64,000 nt of DNA from Acidimicrobiaceae bacterium (GCA_003152015.1 PLZF01000105.1:1-64000), one strand, 5' to 3'. Shown: positions 15,729 to 24,837, counted from the first letter of the stretch. The notes: generated by a model not told the origin, from the sequence alone. Program-made: numbers and translations.

Positions 15729-16626
15729 TGGTAGGAGTGACCCGACGGTAACCGGGTCGCTGGCGTCGACCGTGGCCCCCTCTGGTGCCGCACCGTTCGA
15801 GGTCGGGGAGTTCGAATCGAGTGGCCTGCGCCTGTACTACGAGATCCATGGGCACGGACCGAAGATCCTCGTCTACGTCCATGGGATCTTGATGGATGCC
15901 AACCTCAACCGGCGTCTCGCCGTTGACCTGGCCGCCAAAGGCAACCGGGTCATGTTGCTCGATCTACCGGGTCACGGTCTCTCCGACAAGCCCCGACGAG
16001 CGTCGTTCCACCGGATGGACACCTACGCCCGCCACGTGGTGGCCCTGCTCGATCATCTCGGCATCGACAAAGCGGTGATCGGTGGCGTGTCGCTGGGTGC
16101 CAGTGTCGCCCTCATGTCGGCGGCCCAGTCGCCCGAGCGGGTCCAGGGGCTGGTCATCGAAATGCCGGTCCTCGAATGGGCAGTCCCTTCAGCTGCGCTC
16201 ACCTTTGTCCCCATGCTGCTGGCCGTCCATTTCGCCAGGCCGGTGGTGCGGGCGTTCGCCAGTGTGATGCGACGCCTCCCCCGTACCGGCGTCGGTGCCC
16301 TCGACAGTGTGATGAACTCCCTCTCCAACGACCCTGTGGAGATTGCCGCGGTTCTGCACGGAGTCCTCGCCGGGCCCATCACCCCGACCGTGGACGAGCG
16401 AGCAGCCATGATGATGCCGACTTTGGTCATCGGGCACGGTTCCGACCGCATCCACCCGTTTCACGATGCCGAACGTCTGGCTCTCCGGATGCCGAACGCC
16501 CGGTTGGTGCGGGCCAACTCGCTGCTCGAGTTGCGGGTGCGCCCCGAGCGGATCACCAACGAAATAGCTGATCTGCTCGACACCGCGTGGCAAGCTTCCG
16601 AACCGGTTCACCGCATCGCCGGGTGA
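15697..16626 (+). CDS. Alpha/beta-fold hydrolase
   Basis: The 309-residue protein may begin at ATG 15697 or ATG 15715. Its core is a classic alpha/beta hydrolase. It has LVYVHGILMDANLNRRLA (oxyanion loop), MLLDLPGHGLSDKPRR, and VIGGVSLGASVALMSA with the nucleophile Ser in GVSLGA. TLVIGHGSDRIHPFHDAE supplies the acid. The usual final catalytic His is not obvious in the C-terminal segment (LLELRVRPERI), where it is expected, so activity should be treated with caution. The 32-base overlap with the nitrilase points to an operon. Confidence 0.82.
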   Translation: MTTQGAMSNTDGRSDPTVTGSLASTVAPSGAAPFEVGEFESSGLRLYYEIHGHGPKILVYVHGILMDANLNRRLAVDLAAKGNRVMLLDLPGHGLSDKPRRASFHRMDTYARHVVALLDHLGIDKAVIGGVSLGASVALMSAAQSPERVQGLVIEMPVLEWAVPSAALTFVPMLLAVHFARPVVRAFASVMRRLPRTGVGALDSVMNSLSNDPVEIAAVLHGVLAGPITPTVDERAAMMMPTLVIGHGSDRIHPFHDAERLALRMPNARLVRANSLLELRVRPERITNEIADLLDTAWQASEPVHRIAG

Positions 16627-16670
16627 CCCGTCGGGTCCACCACGACCCCTGACCAGGCCCCGATGTAGGC

Positions 16671-17150
16671 CTATGTCGAGAACGCGGTGGGCTCGTCGTC
16701 CACCTCGAGGCGCCTCGTCCAGGTGTCCACCACGATGAGCGTCTTGGTCCCGGTGACCCGCCCGCTCCGTCGTAGCTGCTCGATGACGTGCCCGAGCCGT
16801 TCCACGTCGGGCACCCGAAGCCACACCAGGGCGTCGGGGTCACCGGCGGTGGCGAAGACCGCCTGTACCTCCGGCAGGGTGCTGGCCGTGGCCCGGATCT
16901 CCTCGAGGTCGGCAGTGCCGGAGAACCGAACCTCGGTGAACGCCTGAAGGGGACGACCAGCCTTGGCGTGGTCGATGACCACTGTGTATCCGCTGATGAC
17001 CCCGTCCCGTTCGAGCCGGTCGATCCGTCGGGTGACGGCGGACGGCGAGAGCGAGACCCGTTCGGCGATATCGGCCATGGTGCGCCGGGCGTTGCGGGAC
17101 AACAGCTCGAGGATCTGATGATCGATGATGTCCAGTTCGCGCTCGGCCAC
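16671..17150 (-). CDS. Lrp/AsnC family transcriptional regulator
   Basis: A GTG at 17150 gives 159 residues starting AERELDIIDHQILELL; an in-frame TTG at 17186 is a weaker alternative. The N-terminus is the Lrp helix-turn-helix (RRTMADIAERVSLSPSAVTRRIDRLERDGVI). The C-terminal part is an AsnC/RAM ligand-binding domain (EVRFSGTADLEEIRATASTLPEVQAVFATAGDPDALVWL contains the family GDxD signature as GDPDALV). These proteins sense amino acids. It is divergent from the amino-acid dehydrogenase at 17288 and very likely controls it and the following oxidoreductase. Confidence 0.9.
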   Translation of the reverse strand: MAERELDIIDHQILELLSRNARRTMADIAERVSLSPSAVTRRIDRLERDGVISGYTVVIDHAKAGRPLQAFTEVRFSGTADLEEIRATASTLPEVQAVFATAGDPDALVWLRVPDVERLGHVIEQLRRSGRVTGTKTLIVVDTWTRRLEVDDEPTAFST

Positions 17151-17287
17151 CCTTCCAACGGTAGCGGAGGCCGATTCAACGCACAATCAGTGCGGCCGCA
17201 ATGCTCTATCCGTTGTTTTGCTGCGTGTGAGTGCACATTTGCTGATATTTTCACCTATTAGCGGGCATGGCGGTGTTGAGTTGAAGC
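17151..17287. promoter_or_regulatory. Divergent promoter region between Lrp-type regulator and amino-acid dehydrogenase
   Basis: This 137-bp region contains the most AT-rich stretch in the neighbourhood (about 17205-17265, with runs such as TTGTTTTGC and TGATATTTTCACC). Lrp-type proteins favour AT-rich, loosely palindromic sites spaced over such stretches. No exact operator could be defined by eye. Confidence 0.4.
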
Positions 17288-18334
17288 GTGAGTACCGTGA
17301 TCAACGTGGCGGACACCACGCCGGGAATTCGAACCGCGAGGCTGGCCGTCGGCCACGACGATGCCACCGGTATGCAAGCGGTCATCGCCATCGACGACAC
17401 CACCCTGGGCCCGGCCTTGGGTGGGGTGCGATGGGTGCCCTACCCCGACATGGACGCCGCCGTCACCGAGGCCTGCCGGCTGGCCCGGGGGATGACCCTC
17501 AAGAACGCTCTGGCCCAGTTGCCCTACGGCGGGGCCAAGTCGGTCATCCTGAGCCAGGACGGCGAGGCGGATCGAGTCTCGGTGCTGCGGGCCTTCGGGC
17601 GGTTGGTGGCCGAGTTCGATGGCACCTATATCCCCGGTGTCGATATGGGGACGACCGTCGAGGACTTGGCGGTCATCGGGACAGTCGCCCCCGACGTCGC
17701 CTGCAACCACGCCGACCCGTCACCGTGGACTGCACTCGGGGTCTACTCCGGCATCGTCGCCGCGGTCCGCCACCTCGACCACAGTGGCCTCGCCGGGCAC
17801 CGGGTGGTCATCCAAGGAGTCGGCCACGTCGGTGCGAACCTCGCCCAACGGCTGGCCAATGCGGGGGCCGAGGTGGTGGTGTGCGACATCGATCCGGCAA
17901 GGTCCGAGCGCATCGCCGCATCGGTGGGCGGCCGGTCGGTGGCGCCGGAGAAGGCGCTCGGCGTCCCGTGCGACGTGCTGGCTCCGTGCGCACAGGCCCG
18001 GGTGATCACCACCGCGACCGTGCCCACCCTCGGGTGCCGCATAGTGGCCGGCGCCGCCAACGACGTGCTCTCCGAGCGATCATGCGCCGACGAGCTGGCC
18101 GGGATGGGGATCACCTACGTCCCCGATTTTCTGCTCAATGCCGGGGGCGTCATCCACATCTATGCCATCCGGTCGGGGTGGGATCACACACGGTTGGAGG
18201 GAGTGGTCATGGGAATCGGTCATCGAACCGGCGACGTGCTCGAACGGGCCAGGGCGACCGGGCGGACCCCGCTCGACATCGCCGAGGAGTTGGCCGACGA
18301 GCGACTCGGGCACCCGGCCTCCGTACCGATCTGA
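17288..18334 (+). CDS. Glu/Leu/Phe/Val dehydrogenase (leucine/valine dehydrogenase-like)
   Basis: The GTG at 17288 yields 348 residues, the length of leucine and valine dehydrogenases. GPALGGVRWVPYPD carries the substrate Gly-rich motif, LAQLPYGGAKSVI holds the catalytic Lys, and YIPGVDMGTTVEDL follows. VVIQGVGHVGANLAQRLANAGAEVVVCDID is the Rossmann NAD-binding loop, with an acidic residue that favours NAD over NADP. It deaminates branched-chain or aromatic amino acids to 2-oxoacids. The neighbours fit: an Lrp regulator is divergent, and a 2-oxoacid ferredoxin oxidoreductase lies 118 bases downstream. Confidence 0.9.
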   Translation: MSTVINVADTTPGIRTARLAVGHDDATGMQAVIAIDDTTLGPALGGVRWVPYPDMDAAVTEACRLARGMTLKNALAQLPYGGAKSVILSQDGEADRVSVLRAFGRLVAEFDGTYIPGVDMGTTVEDLAVIGTVAPDVACNHADPSPWTALGVYSGIVAAVRHLDHSGLAGHRVVIQGVGHVGANLAQRLANAGAEVVVCDIDPARSERIAASVGGRSVAPEKALGVPCDVLAPCAQARVITTATVPTLGCRIVAGAANDVLSERSCADELAGMGITYVPDFLLNAGGVIHIYAIRSGWDHTRLEGVVMGIGHRTGDVLERARATGRTPLDIAEELADERLGHPASVPI

Positions 18335-18452
18335 ACCGGCGAACGTGTCCACCATCCCGTTCCGATCCCCGCGACAACCAGGAGGGCGACGGCAACCAGC
18401 CGCGCGGCAAGCCGGGCGGCATGTCGTTGGGCGTAGCCGATCGGGAGTCGGA

Positions 18453-21400
18453 GTGGACAACGTGGTCGATCTGGTAACGGGCCCGGCCGGTCCGGCGCCC
18501 CGGGTGACCTTGGAGGAGAAGTACACCACTCGCCAGGGGCGGGTGCTCATGTCGGGAATCGACGCCATCGTGAGGACCGCGCTCGACCAGCGACGGCTCG
18601 ACGACGCCAGGGGCCTCAACACCGCCGCGTTCGTCAGCGGCTACGAGGGTTCCCCGCTCGGCGGCCTCGACCTCGAGATGCAGCGGAACCGTTCACTGCT
18701 CGACGGTGCCGGCATCGTGGTCAGTCCGGGAGTAAACGAGGAGCTGGCTGCCACCGCGGTGGGCGGGACCCAACTCCTCGAAGAGCTCCCGGGACGTCGC
18801 TACCGCGGTGTCGCCGGCTTCTGGTACGGGAAGAACCCCGGGTTCGACCGAGCCGCCGACGCCATCCGGCACGGCAACTACTCGGGGACGGCCCCGCTCG
18901 GCGGAGCGGTGGCGTGGATCGGCGACGACCCGACGTGCAAGTCCTCCACCATCCCGAGCTCGTGCGAAGCCATGGCCAAGAGCCTGCTGATTCCCCTGTT
19001 GGCCCCGTCCACGGTGGCCGAGGTCCGCCAGTTCGGCCTTCACGCCGTGGCGCTCTCCCGCTTCGCCGGAACCTGGTCGGGAGTGAAAGTGGTGGCCGAC
19101 ATCGCCGACGCCGCTGCCACCGTCGACCTCACTGATCCCGCCGGGTGGATTCCCGCACCCGATCTCTCCCGCCAGTGGCGACCGTCGATGTTGATCGGGG
19201 CCCAGTCGATGGTGGCCGAGGAGGACCTGATCGAGGTGCGACTCCCCCGGGCCACGGAGTACTCCGACTCGACCTCGTTGAACCATGTGGCCTACCAGCC
19301 GGCGCGGCCCCGCCTCGGGGTGGTGGCCTCCGGCCTGGCCTACGCCGCCGTCCTGCGCGCCCTGGTCGATCTCGGGATCGACCACGACGGACTCGAGGCT
19401 CTGGGGATCCGCCTGGTGAAGATGGCCATGGTGTGGCCGGTCGATCCGGGGCACCTGTGCCGGATGCTGGCCGGGCTCGAAGAGGTGGTGGTCATCGAGG
19501 ACAAGGCGGCGTTCCTCGAGACCCAGGTGAAAGAAGCCCTCTACCGGCAGCCGCACCCGCCGTTGGTGGTGGGCAAGCGCGACCACGAGGGGCGTCCGCT
19601 GGTTCCCGAGCACGCCACGGTGACCAGCGATCTGGCCGCCCGGGTTTTGGCCGCCAGAATCGGGGACGCGCTCCCCGAACGCGCCCGCCACCATCTGGAG
19701 CAACTGAATCGAGCCGATCAGCTCCGAGTCAGTGCCTCTCCCCTGTTGGCCCGGACCCCGTACTTCTGTTCGGGATGTCCTCACAATCGTTCCACCCGGG
19801 CCGGCGACGACGTCCTGGTCGGTATGGGTATCGGGTGCCACATCATGGCGTCGTTCGACCCGCACGGCCGAGGTCACCCCGTCGGCATCACCCAGATGGG
19901 CGGCGAGGGTGCCCAATGGAACGGCCTGTTCCCCTTCACCGACGATGCCCACTTCGTCCAAAACCTCGGCGACGGGACGTTCTTCCATTCGGGATCACTG
20001 GCCGTCCGGGCGGCGGTGGACAGCGGGGCCAACATCACCTACAAGCTCCTCTACAACCGGGCGGTGGCCATGACCGGGGGGCAGGAGCCGGTCGGCCTCA
20101 TGCCGGTACCCGAGCTGACCCGGTGGTTGGCCCTCGAAGGCGTGAAGCGGATAGTGGTGACCACGCCCGAACCGGCGGACTATCGGGGGGTCACCCTCGA
20201 CCCCATCGCTCAGGTCCGCCACCGCGACGAGTTGGACGAAGTGCAGACCGAGTTGGCCGAGGTGCGCGGGGTCACGGTTCTCATCCACGACGACCGCTGT
20301 GCTGCCGAGGAGCGCCGGATGCGCAAGCGCCACCAGCTCCCGACGCCCACCATGCGCCTGTGGATCAATGAACGGGTGTGCGAGGGTTGCGGCGACTGCG
20401 GTCAACAGTCGACCTGCTTGTCGGTGGTGCCTGTCGACACCGAGTTCGGCCGGAAGACCGCCATCCACCAGGGATCGTGCAACCAGGACTACTCATGCCT
20501 GAAGGGTGACTGCCCCTCGTTCGTACAGGTCTTCCCGAAACGGCCGGCAAAACGAACGGCAAAACGAACGGCCACACCGCCGGCCCTCTCCGAGCCGCCG
20601 GTCGTCCTGGTGCAACCGGTCGGGCGGGTGCCCGCCGACGACTTCCTCATCCGGATGCCCGGCATCGGCGGCACCGGGGTCGTCACCATCTCTCGGGTCC
20701 TGCAGATGGCCGCCCTCCTCGATGGTCGCTTCGCCGCCGGACTCGAGCAGACCGGGCTTTCCCAAAAAGGGGGGCCGGTGATCTCCGACCTGCGGATCTC
20801 GTCCCACCCCATCGAGGCCGCTGTCCGGGCCGGGGGCCGAAGCGTCGATGTCCTGCTCGCCTTCGACATACTCGGCGCAGCCAGTCCCACCAATCTGGCC
20901 ACCGCCGATCGGCGGCGGACAGTGGCCGTGGTCAATACCGCCGAAGTAGCGACGGCGGAGATGGTCACCGACCCGACCGTCACCTTTCCGGAGCGGGCCA
21001 AGGTGGTGGCTCGGATCGACCGGGAGACCTGCCGACGGGAGAACCTCTACCTCGACGCCAACTGGATCGCCGAGCGGATCTCGGGTGACCACCTGGCCAC
21101 CAACATGGTCCTCACCGGCGCGGCGTTCCAGCACGGGTGCCTGCCCATCACGGCGGGATCGATCGAAGAGGCCATCCGGCTCAACGGCACCGCGGTGGCG
21201 GCCAACATGGCGGCCTTCCGGTGGGGGCGGGCGGCGGTCGTCGACCCCATTGCTGTCCACCGGGTACTGGCATCCCCCGACCGCGGGCCGTTGCCGACCG
21301 GTCAGGCCGCCCGTCTATTGCTCGGGGACCACGACATCCCCGATGTCCTCAGACCCATTCTCGAGCGGCGGCTCGATGATCTGGTCGCCTATCAGAGCAC

Positions 21401-21995
21401 CGGGTATGCCCGCGGCTATCTGCACCATGTCCTCTCTGTATCGGCGGTCGAAGTGGCCAAGGCACCGAGCCACCAGCTGCCGGTCACGACCGCTTTCGCC
21501 ATGGGCCTCCACAAGCTCATGGCCTACAAGGACGAGTACGAAGTGGCCAGGCTCCACCTCGACGCCATGGAACAGGCCAAGCTGAGCGACGAGTTCGGTC
21601 CGAGGGCACGGATCCGGATCATGCTCCTGCCTCCCCTGCTGCGGAGGCTCGGCCTGCGCAAGAAGATCAGCCTCGGCCCGGCCACAGCACCCGCCTTCCG
21701 TCTGTTGCAGACCGCCCGCCACCTGCGGGGGACACCATTCGATCCCTTTGGCTACGCCCGCATGCGCCGGACCGAGCGGGCCCTGGTGACCGAATACCTC
21801 CGCCTGGTCGGGAAAGCCTTGACCCATCTCACCCCGGATACCGCCGCGGCGGTGACCGAGGTGGCCGGCCTCCCCGAGCTGGTCCGGGGCTACGAGGGAG
21901 TGAAGAAAGAGGGCATCGATCGGTTCCGGTCAGAGAGCGCCTTACGGCTTGGTGCCCTTTCGGAAGCGAACCGACCGGCGGTGCGATGGGCCTGA
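18453..21995 (+). CDS. Indolepyruvate ferredoxin oxidoreductase family, fused alpha/beta/gamma protein
   Basis: A GTG at 18453 with GGGAG nearby gives 1180 residues, the usual size of fused IOR-type enzymes. The N-terminal part has FVSGYEGSPLGGLD and WIGDDPTCKSSTIPSS. PYFCSGCPHNRST and NLGDGTFFHSGSL...YNRAVAMTGGQ form the thiamine-diphosphate region. A Cys-rich [4Fe-4S] segment follows (CEGCGDCGQQSTC, then SCNQDYSCLKGDCPSF). After a Lys/Arg/Thr linker comes the gamma domain (GIGGTGVVTISRVLQMA, EQTGLSQKGGPV). The enzyme decarboxylates aryl or branched 2-oxoacids to acyl-CoA, reducing ferredoxin. Placement after the amino-acid dehydrogenase suggests a two-step amino-acid to acyl-CoA route. Much longer in-frame upstream starts overlap the dehydrogenase and are rejected. 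Confidence 0.92.
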   Translation: MDNVVDLVTGPAGPAPRVTLEEKYTTRQGRVLMSGIDAIVRTALDQRRLDDARGLNTAAFVSGYEGSPLGGLDLEMQRNRSLLDGAGIVVSPGVNEELAATAVGGTQLLEELPGRRYRGVAGFWYGKNPGFDRAADAIRHGNYSGTAPLGGAVAWIGDDPTCKSSTIPSSCEAMAKSLLIPLLAPSTVAEVRQFGLHAVALSRFAGTWSGVKVVADIADAAATVDLTDPAGWIPAPDLSRQWRPSMLIGAQSMVAEEDLIEVRLPRATEYSDSTSLNHVAYQPARPRLGVVASGLAYAAVLRALVDLGIDHDGLEALGIRLVKMAMVWPVDPGHLCRMLAGLEEVVVIEDKAAFLETQVKEALYRQPHPPLVVGKRDHEGRPLVPEHATVTSDLAARVLAARIGDALPERARHHLEQLNRADQLRVSASPLLARTPYFCSGCPHNRSTRAGDDVLVGMGIGCHIMASFDPHGRGHPVGITQMGGEGAQWNGLFPFTDDAHFVQNLGDGTFFHSGSLAVRAAVDSGANITYKLLYNRAVAMTGGQEPVGLMPVPELTRWLALEGVKRIVVTTPEPADYRGVTLDPIAQVRHRDELDEVQTELAEVRGVTVLIHDDRCAAEERRMRKRHQLPTPTMRLWINERVCEGCGDCGQQSTCLSVVPVDTEFGRKTAIHQGSCNQDYSCLKGDCPSFVQVFPKRPAKRTAKRTATPPALSEPPVVLVQPVGRVPADDFLIRMPGIGGTGVVTISRVLQMAALLDGRFAAGLEQTGLSQKGGPVISDLRISSHPIEAAVRAGGRSVDVLLAFDILGAASPTNLATADRRRTVAVVNTAEVATAEMVTDPTVTFPERAKVVARIDRETCRRENLYLDANWIAERISGDHLATNMVLTGAAFQHGCLPITAGSIEEAIRLNGTAVAANMAAFRWGRAAVVDPIAVHRVLASPDRGPLPTGQAARLLLGDHDIPDVLRPILERRLDDLVAYQSTGYARGYLHHVLSVSAVEVAKAPSHQLPVTTAFAMGLHKLMAYKDEYEVARLHLDAMEQAKLSDEFGPRARIRIMLLPPLLRRLGLRKKISLGPATAPAFRLLQTARHLRGTPFDPFGYARMRRTERALVTEYLRLVGKALTHLTPDTAAAVTEVAGLPELVRGYEGVKKEGIDRFRSESALRLGALSEANRPAVRWA

Positions 21996-22007
21996 GTCGT
22001 CGCTCGG

Positions 22008-22436
22008 TCAGTCGTCGAAATCCGGACGCCGGGACCGCTTCCGCTCGGAGAGCTGTCGCTTGGCGGTGAGCCGACGCTCCTTGGCGCCCTTGGATGGTCG
22101 GGTCGGACGCCGGGGTTTGTCGACGTGGAGGGCGGCGGCCATCCGCTCACCGAACCGGGTGACCGCCAGTTGACGGTTGCGACCCTGGGATCGCTCATCG
22201 TCGGCGACCACCCTGATCTCGGCACCCAGCTTCTCGAGGAGTCGGACCCGCTGGCGGGGTCCGAGCGACGGAGACCCGGCCACATCAAAGCGAAGCTCCA
22301 CCCGGGTGTTGACCTTGTTGGCGTGTTGGCCGCCGGGCCCGCCGCTCGGGGTGAAGCGGAACTGGAGCTCGGACAGCGGGATGGACAATGACGACGTAAT
22401 CCGCACCCGGTCGGGGCCGCCTGACGGAGCGGTCAT
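22008..22436 (-). CDS. arfB: Alternative ribosome-rescue factor ArfB/YaeJ-like peptidyl-tRNA hydrolase
   Basis: The ATG at 22436 gives 142 residues. RFTPSGGPGGQHANKVNTRVELRFD contains the catalytic GGQ motif of class I release factors without the codon-recognition domain. The C-terminal tail is strongly basic (RRPTRPSKGAKERRLTAKRQLSERKRSRR). That tail inserts into the empty mRNA channel in ArfB. The protein frees stalled ribosomes by hydrolysing peptidyl-tRNA. The start overlaps the stop of the upstream FAH gene (ATGA), so it is translationally coupled. The convergent neighbour at 21995 ends 12 bases away. Confidence 0.92.
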   Translation of the reverse strand: MTAPSGGPDRVRITSSLSIPLSELQFRFTPSGGPGGQHANKVNTRVELRFDVAGSPSLGPRQRVRLLEKLGAEIRVVADDERSQGRNRQLAVTRFGERMAAALHVDKPRRPTRPSKGAKERRLTAKRQLSERKRSRRPDFDD

Positions 22437-23350
22437 GGCGAGCCGGGCCGATCCCGATCGGGCCGGCCCCGGTTCGCTCCTGGTTCGTCGACCACCGGGT
22501 TGGACAGCTCGCCGATGCCCTCCACCACTATCCGCACGGTGTCGCCGGCCGCGAGCCAACGAGGCGGGTCGTCCTTCGCCCCCACACCCGCCGGTGTCCC
22601 GGTGGAGATGACCATGCCCGGCTCGAGGGTGAATGCCGTCGACAAGTGCTCGATCATCTGCGCACAGCTGAAGATCATGTCGCCGGTGGCGCCATCCTGC
22701 CGGAGTTCGTCATTGACCCAGGTGCGCAAGCTGAGGTCCTGTGGGTCTCCGAGTTCGTCGGCGGTCACCAACCACGGACCGGTCGGACCATGGGTATCGA
22801 AACCCTTGCCCATCATCATGGTGGGGGTTCGCCACTGCCAATCTCGGACGCTGACGTCATTGACCACGGTGTACCCGGCCACCACCTCGAGCGCATGCTC
22901 CACCGGCACATGGCGACACCGTCGGCCGATGACCATGCCGACCTCGCCCTCGTAGTCGACGTCGGTCGACACCGAGGGGACTTCGATGGCGGCACCGGGC
23001 CCGATCACACAGGTGGGTTGCTTGGAGAACCAGGTCTGACACTCCGGCCGCTCGTGCCCGAGCTCACGGATATGGGCGTCGTAGTTGCCGGCGATGGCCA
23101 AAAAAGACGGCGGCCGCGGCACCGGCGCCAACAGGAGGGTCGAGGCCATCGACAGGCGGCGAGCGCCGGTGGTCGCCGCTCGCCGGAGAGGATCGGCGGC
23201 ATCGGGGCCCAACGTCAGCAAGGCGACCATATCGCCGGGCAGTCCGATGGCCGGGTCGGTGAGATCGACGATCTCGTCCCCCTCCACCAGGCCGGTCCGA
23301 ACCCGGTCATCGAGCATGCTCACCAGTCGCACGGACAGACCGTACGCCAC
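22433..23350 (-). CDS. Fumarylacetoacetate hydrolase (FAH) family protein
   Basis: This 305-residue protein has a short N-terminal domain and the FAH catalytic fold. FLAIAGNYDAHIRELG leads in. DVDYEGEVGMVIGRRC holds the Glu metal ligands, YTVVNDVSVRDWQWR holds the Asp ligand, GKGFDTHGPTGPWLV follows, and ISTGTPAGVG closes the site. Members cleave C-C bonds of acylpyruvates or act as decarboxylases/hydratases in aromatic degradation. A GTG start at 23350 is used. It is divergent from the SDR at 23371 with only 20 bases between the coding regions, so the two promoters must lie inside the genes or share a very tight region. Confidence 0.9.
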   Translation of the reverse strand: MAYGLSVRLVSMLDDRVRTGLVEGDEIVDLTDPAIGLPGDMVALLTLGPDAADPLRRAATTGARRLSMASTLLLAPVPRPPSFLAIAGNYDAHIRELGHERPECQTWFSKQPTCVIGPGAAIEVPSVSTDVDYEGEVGMVIGRRCRHVPVEHALEVVAGYTVVNDVSVRDWQWRTPTMMMGKGFDTHGPTGPWLVTADELGDPQDLSLRTWVNDELRQDGATGDMIFSCAQMIEHLSTAFTLEPGMVISTGTPAGVGAKDDPPRWLAAGDTVRIVVEGIGELSNPVVDEPGANRGRPDRDRPGSP

Positions 23351-23370
23351 GGTAGTCCTACACTCCTCTC

Positions 23371-24141
23371 ATGTCCCAGATCACCAACCCCACCAGTGCC
23401 GATCCCCTCTCGCCCCTCCATGGTCAGGTGGCGTTGATCACCGGGTCGTCGTCGGGGATCGGTGCCGCCACCGCCCGGCAACTGGCCTCGGTCGGCGCCA
23501 CGGTGGTGATCAACTCGGTGCACTCGGTGACCGCGGGGGAAGCGTTGGCGGGCGAGCTTCCCGGGGCCGATTACGTCCAAGCCGACGTCGCCGATGAGGA
23601 GCAGGCCCACCGCTTGATCGAGACGGTGATCCAACGTCACGGACGGCTGGATGTCCTGGTCAACAACGCCGGTGCGACCGTGGTCATCCCCCACGAGGAC
23701 CTCGAGGCCGCCACCCCCGAGATCTGGCGCCGCATCTTCGACGTGAATGTAATCGGCACGTGGCAGGTCACCGTGGCCGCGGTCCCTCATCTAGTGGCTT
23801 CCGGACGCGGCCAGGTGGTCAATGTGTCGTCGGTCGCCGGGGAACGACCAATCGGCAGCTCTATTCCCTATGCGTGCTCCAAGGCCGCGCTCTCGCACAT
23901 GACCCGGTTGTTGGCCAACACCCTCGGTCCCGACATCCGGGTGAACGCGGTGGCTCCGGGATTGGTCGACACCCCGTGGACGGCCGAATGGGACACCGTC
24001 CGGGCCTTCGTGCACGCCCAGGCACCGCTGAGGCGGAGTGCTACGCCCGAGGACGTCGCCGAGGTGATCTACGGCCTGATCCGGGCCTCCTACGTGACCG
24101 GCGACGTCGTTCTGGTCGATGGCGGGCTCAACCTACGCTGA
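23371..24141 (+). CDS. Short-chain dehydrogenase/reductase (SDR, classical)
   Basis: The protein has 256 residues. ALITGSSSGIGAATARQLA is the TGxxxGIG nucleotide-binding motif, LVNNAGA the NNAG motif, and VNVSSVAGERPIGSSIPYACSKAAL gives the catalytic Ser and YxxxK. NAVAPGLVDTPW follows. The N-S-Y-K tetrad is complete, so it should be active with NAD(P). The first basic residue after the glycine motif is absent, giving no firm cofactor choice. The substrate is unknown. The AbrB-PIN toxin-antitoxin pair begins 46 bases after its stop. Confidence 0.9.
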   Translation: MSQITNPTSADPLSPLHGQVALITGSSSGIGAATARQLASVGATVVINSVHSVTAGEALAGELPGADYVQADVADEEQAHRLIETVIQRHGRLDVLVNNAGATVVIPHEDLEAATPEIWRRIFDVNVIGTWQVTVAAVPHLVASGRGQVVNVSSVAGERPIGSSIPYACSKAALSHMTRLLANTLGPDIRVNAVAPGLVDTPWTAEWDTVRAFVHAQAPLRRSATPEDVAEVIYGLIRASYVTGDVVLVDGGLNLR

Positions 24142-24187
24142 CCGGCGGGTTTTCTCCTCCCCTTTCTTGAGTAGGAATGACTACACT

Positions 24188-24424
24188 ATGAGTATGAAGA
24201 GTGTCGTATCCGAAAAAGGCCAGGTCACTATCCCTAAAGCCCTCCGCGATCGCCTGGGTCTGGTTCCGGGACAAGTTGTTGATTTCTCCGAAGACCGAGG
24301 CACACTGGTCGGTCGCAAGGTGGCGACGGTGGATCCTGTGGCGGCGAGTTTCGGTATCGTGCAGCTGGGTCGCTCCACAGATGCATGGATGACCGGTTTG
24401 CGCGGCGAAGAGGAACCAGTGTGA
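24188..24424 (+). CDS. AbrB/MazE-type antitoxin
   Basis: This 78-residue protein (ATG 24188, alternative ATG 24194) starts with a swapped-hairpin AbrB DNA-binding domain: KSVVSEKGQVTIPKALRDRLGLVPGQVVDFSEDRG. The C-terminal tail (ending GRSTDAWMTGLRGEEEPV) is the typical toxin-binding extension of VapB antitoxins. It should bind its own promoter and neutralise the PIN toxin next to it. Its stop overlaps the GTG start of the toxin (GTGA at 24421), so the pair is co-translated. Confidence 0.9.
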   Translation: MSMKSVVSEKGQVTIPKALRDRLGLVPGQVVDFSEDRGTLVGRKVATVDPVAASFGIVQLGRSTDAWMTGLRGEEEPV

Positions 24425-24837
24425 TCAGCGCTGTCGACACCAATGTGCTGCTTGACGTGTTCGGCGCGGACTACGCCTTCGGAAGACTTTCGGCCGACGC
24501 GCTTCGCTCCGCTCTGGTTGAAGGCGCCCTGATTGCATGTCCAGTGGTGTGGGCCGAAGTGGCGACAGCATTCCCCGACCACCTTGCCGCCATCGACGCC
24601 ATGGGAGCACTCGGTGTCACCTTCAGCGGGTTCGACAGAGATTCAGCGCTACTGGCGTCAACCGCATGGCACGCTCACCGAGCGGCCGGTGGACGTCGGG
24701 ACCGTAGAGCTGCTGACTTTCTGATCGGCGCGCACTCAATTGTCTTTGCCGATCAATTGTTGACCAGGGACAAGGGATTCTTCCGTTCATACTTCGACGA
24801 GGTCAGGATCACCGACCCGACGGAGATGGCTTTCTGA
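24421..24837 (+). CDS. vapC: PIN-domain toxin (VapC-like ribonuclease)
   Basis: The GTG at 24421 gives 138 residues beginning ISAVDTNVLLDVF, where the first Asp is a Mg ligand. CPVVWAEVATAF carries the conserved Glu, RRAADFLIGAHSI the third acidic residue, and LLTRDKGFFRSYF the fourth. VapC toxins cut tRNA or rRNA when free of antitoxin. The length and motif spacing are normal, so the toxin looks intact. Its last 29 bases overlap the end of the convergent acetyltransferase gene at 24809. Confidence 0.9.
   Translation: MISAVDTNVLLDVFGADYAFGRLSADALRSALVEGALIACPVVWAEVATAFPDHLAAIDAMGALGVTFSGFDRDSALLASTAWHAHRAAGGRRDRRAADFLIGAHSIVFADQLLTRDKGFFRSYFDEVRITDPTEMAF

Noticed and set aside
18138-18452. 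A 105-residue N-terminal extension of the IOR protein
   Set aside because: It overlaps the amino-acid dehydrogenase gene, has no homology, and a GTG with a ribosome binding site at 18453 gives the normal family start.
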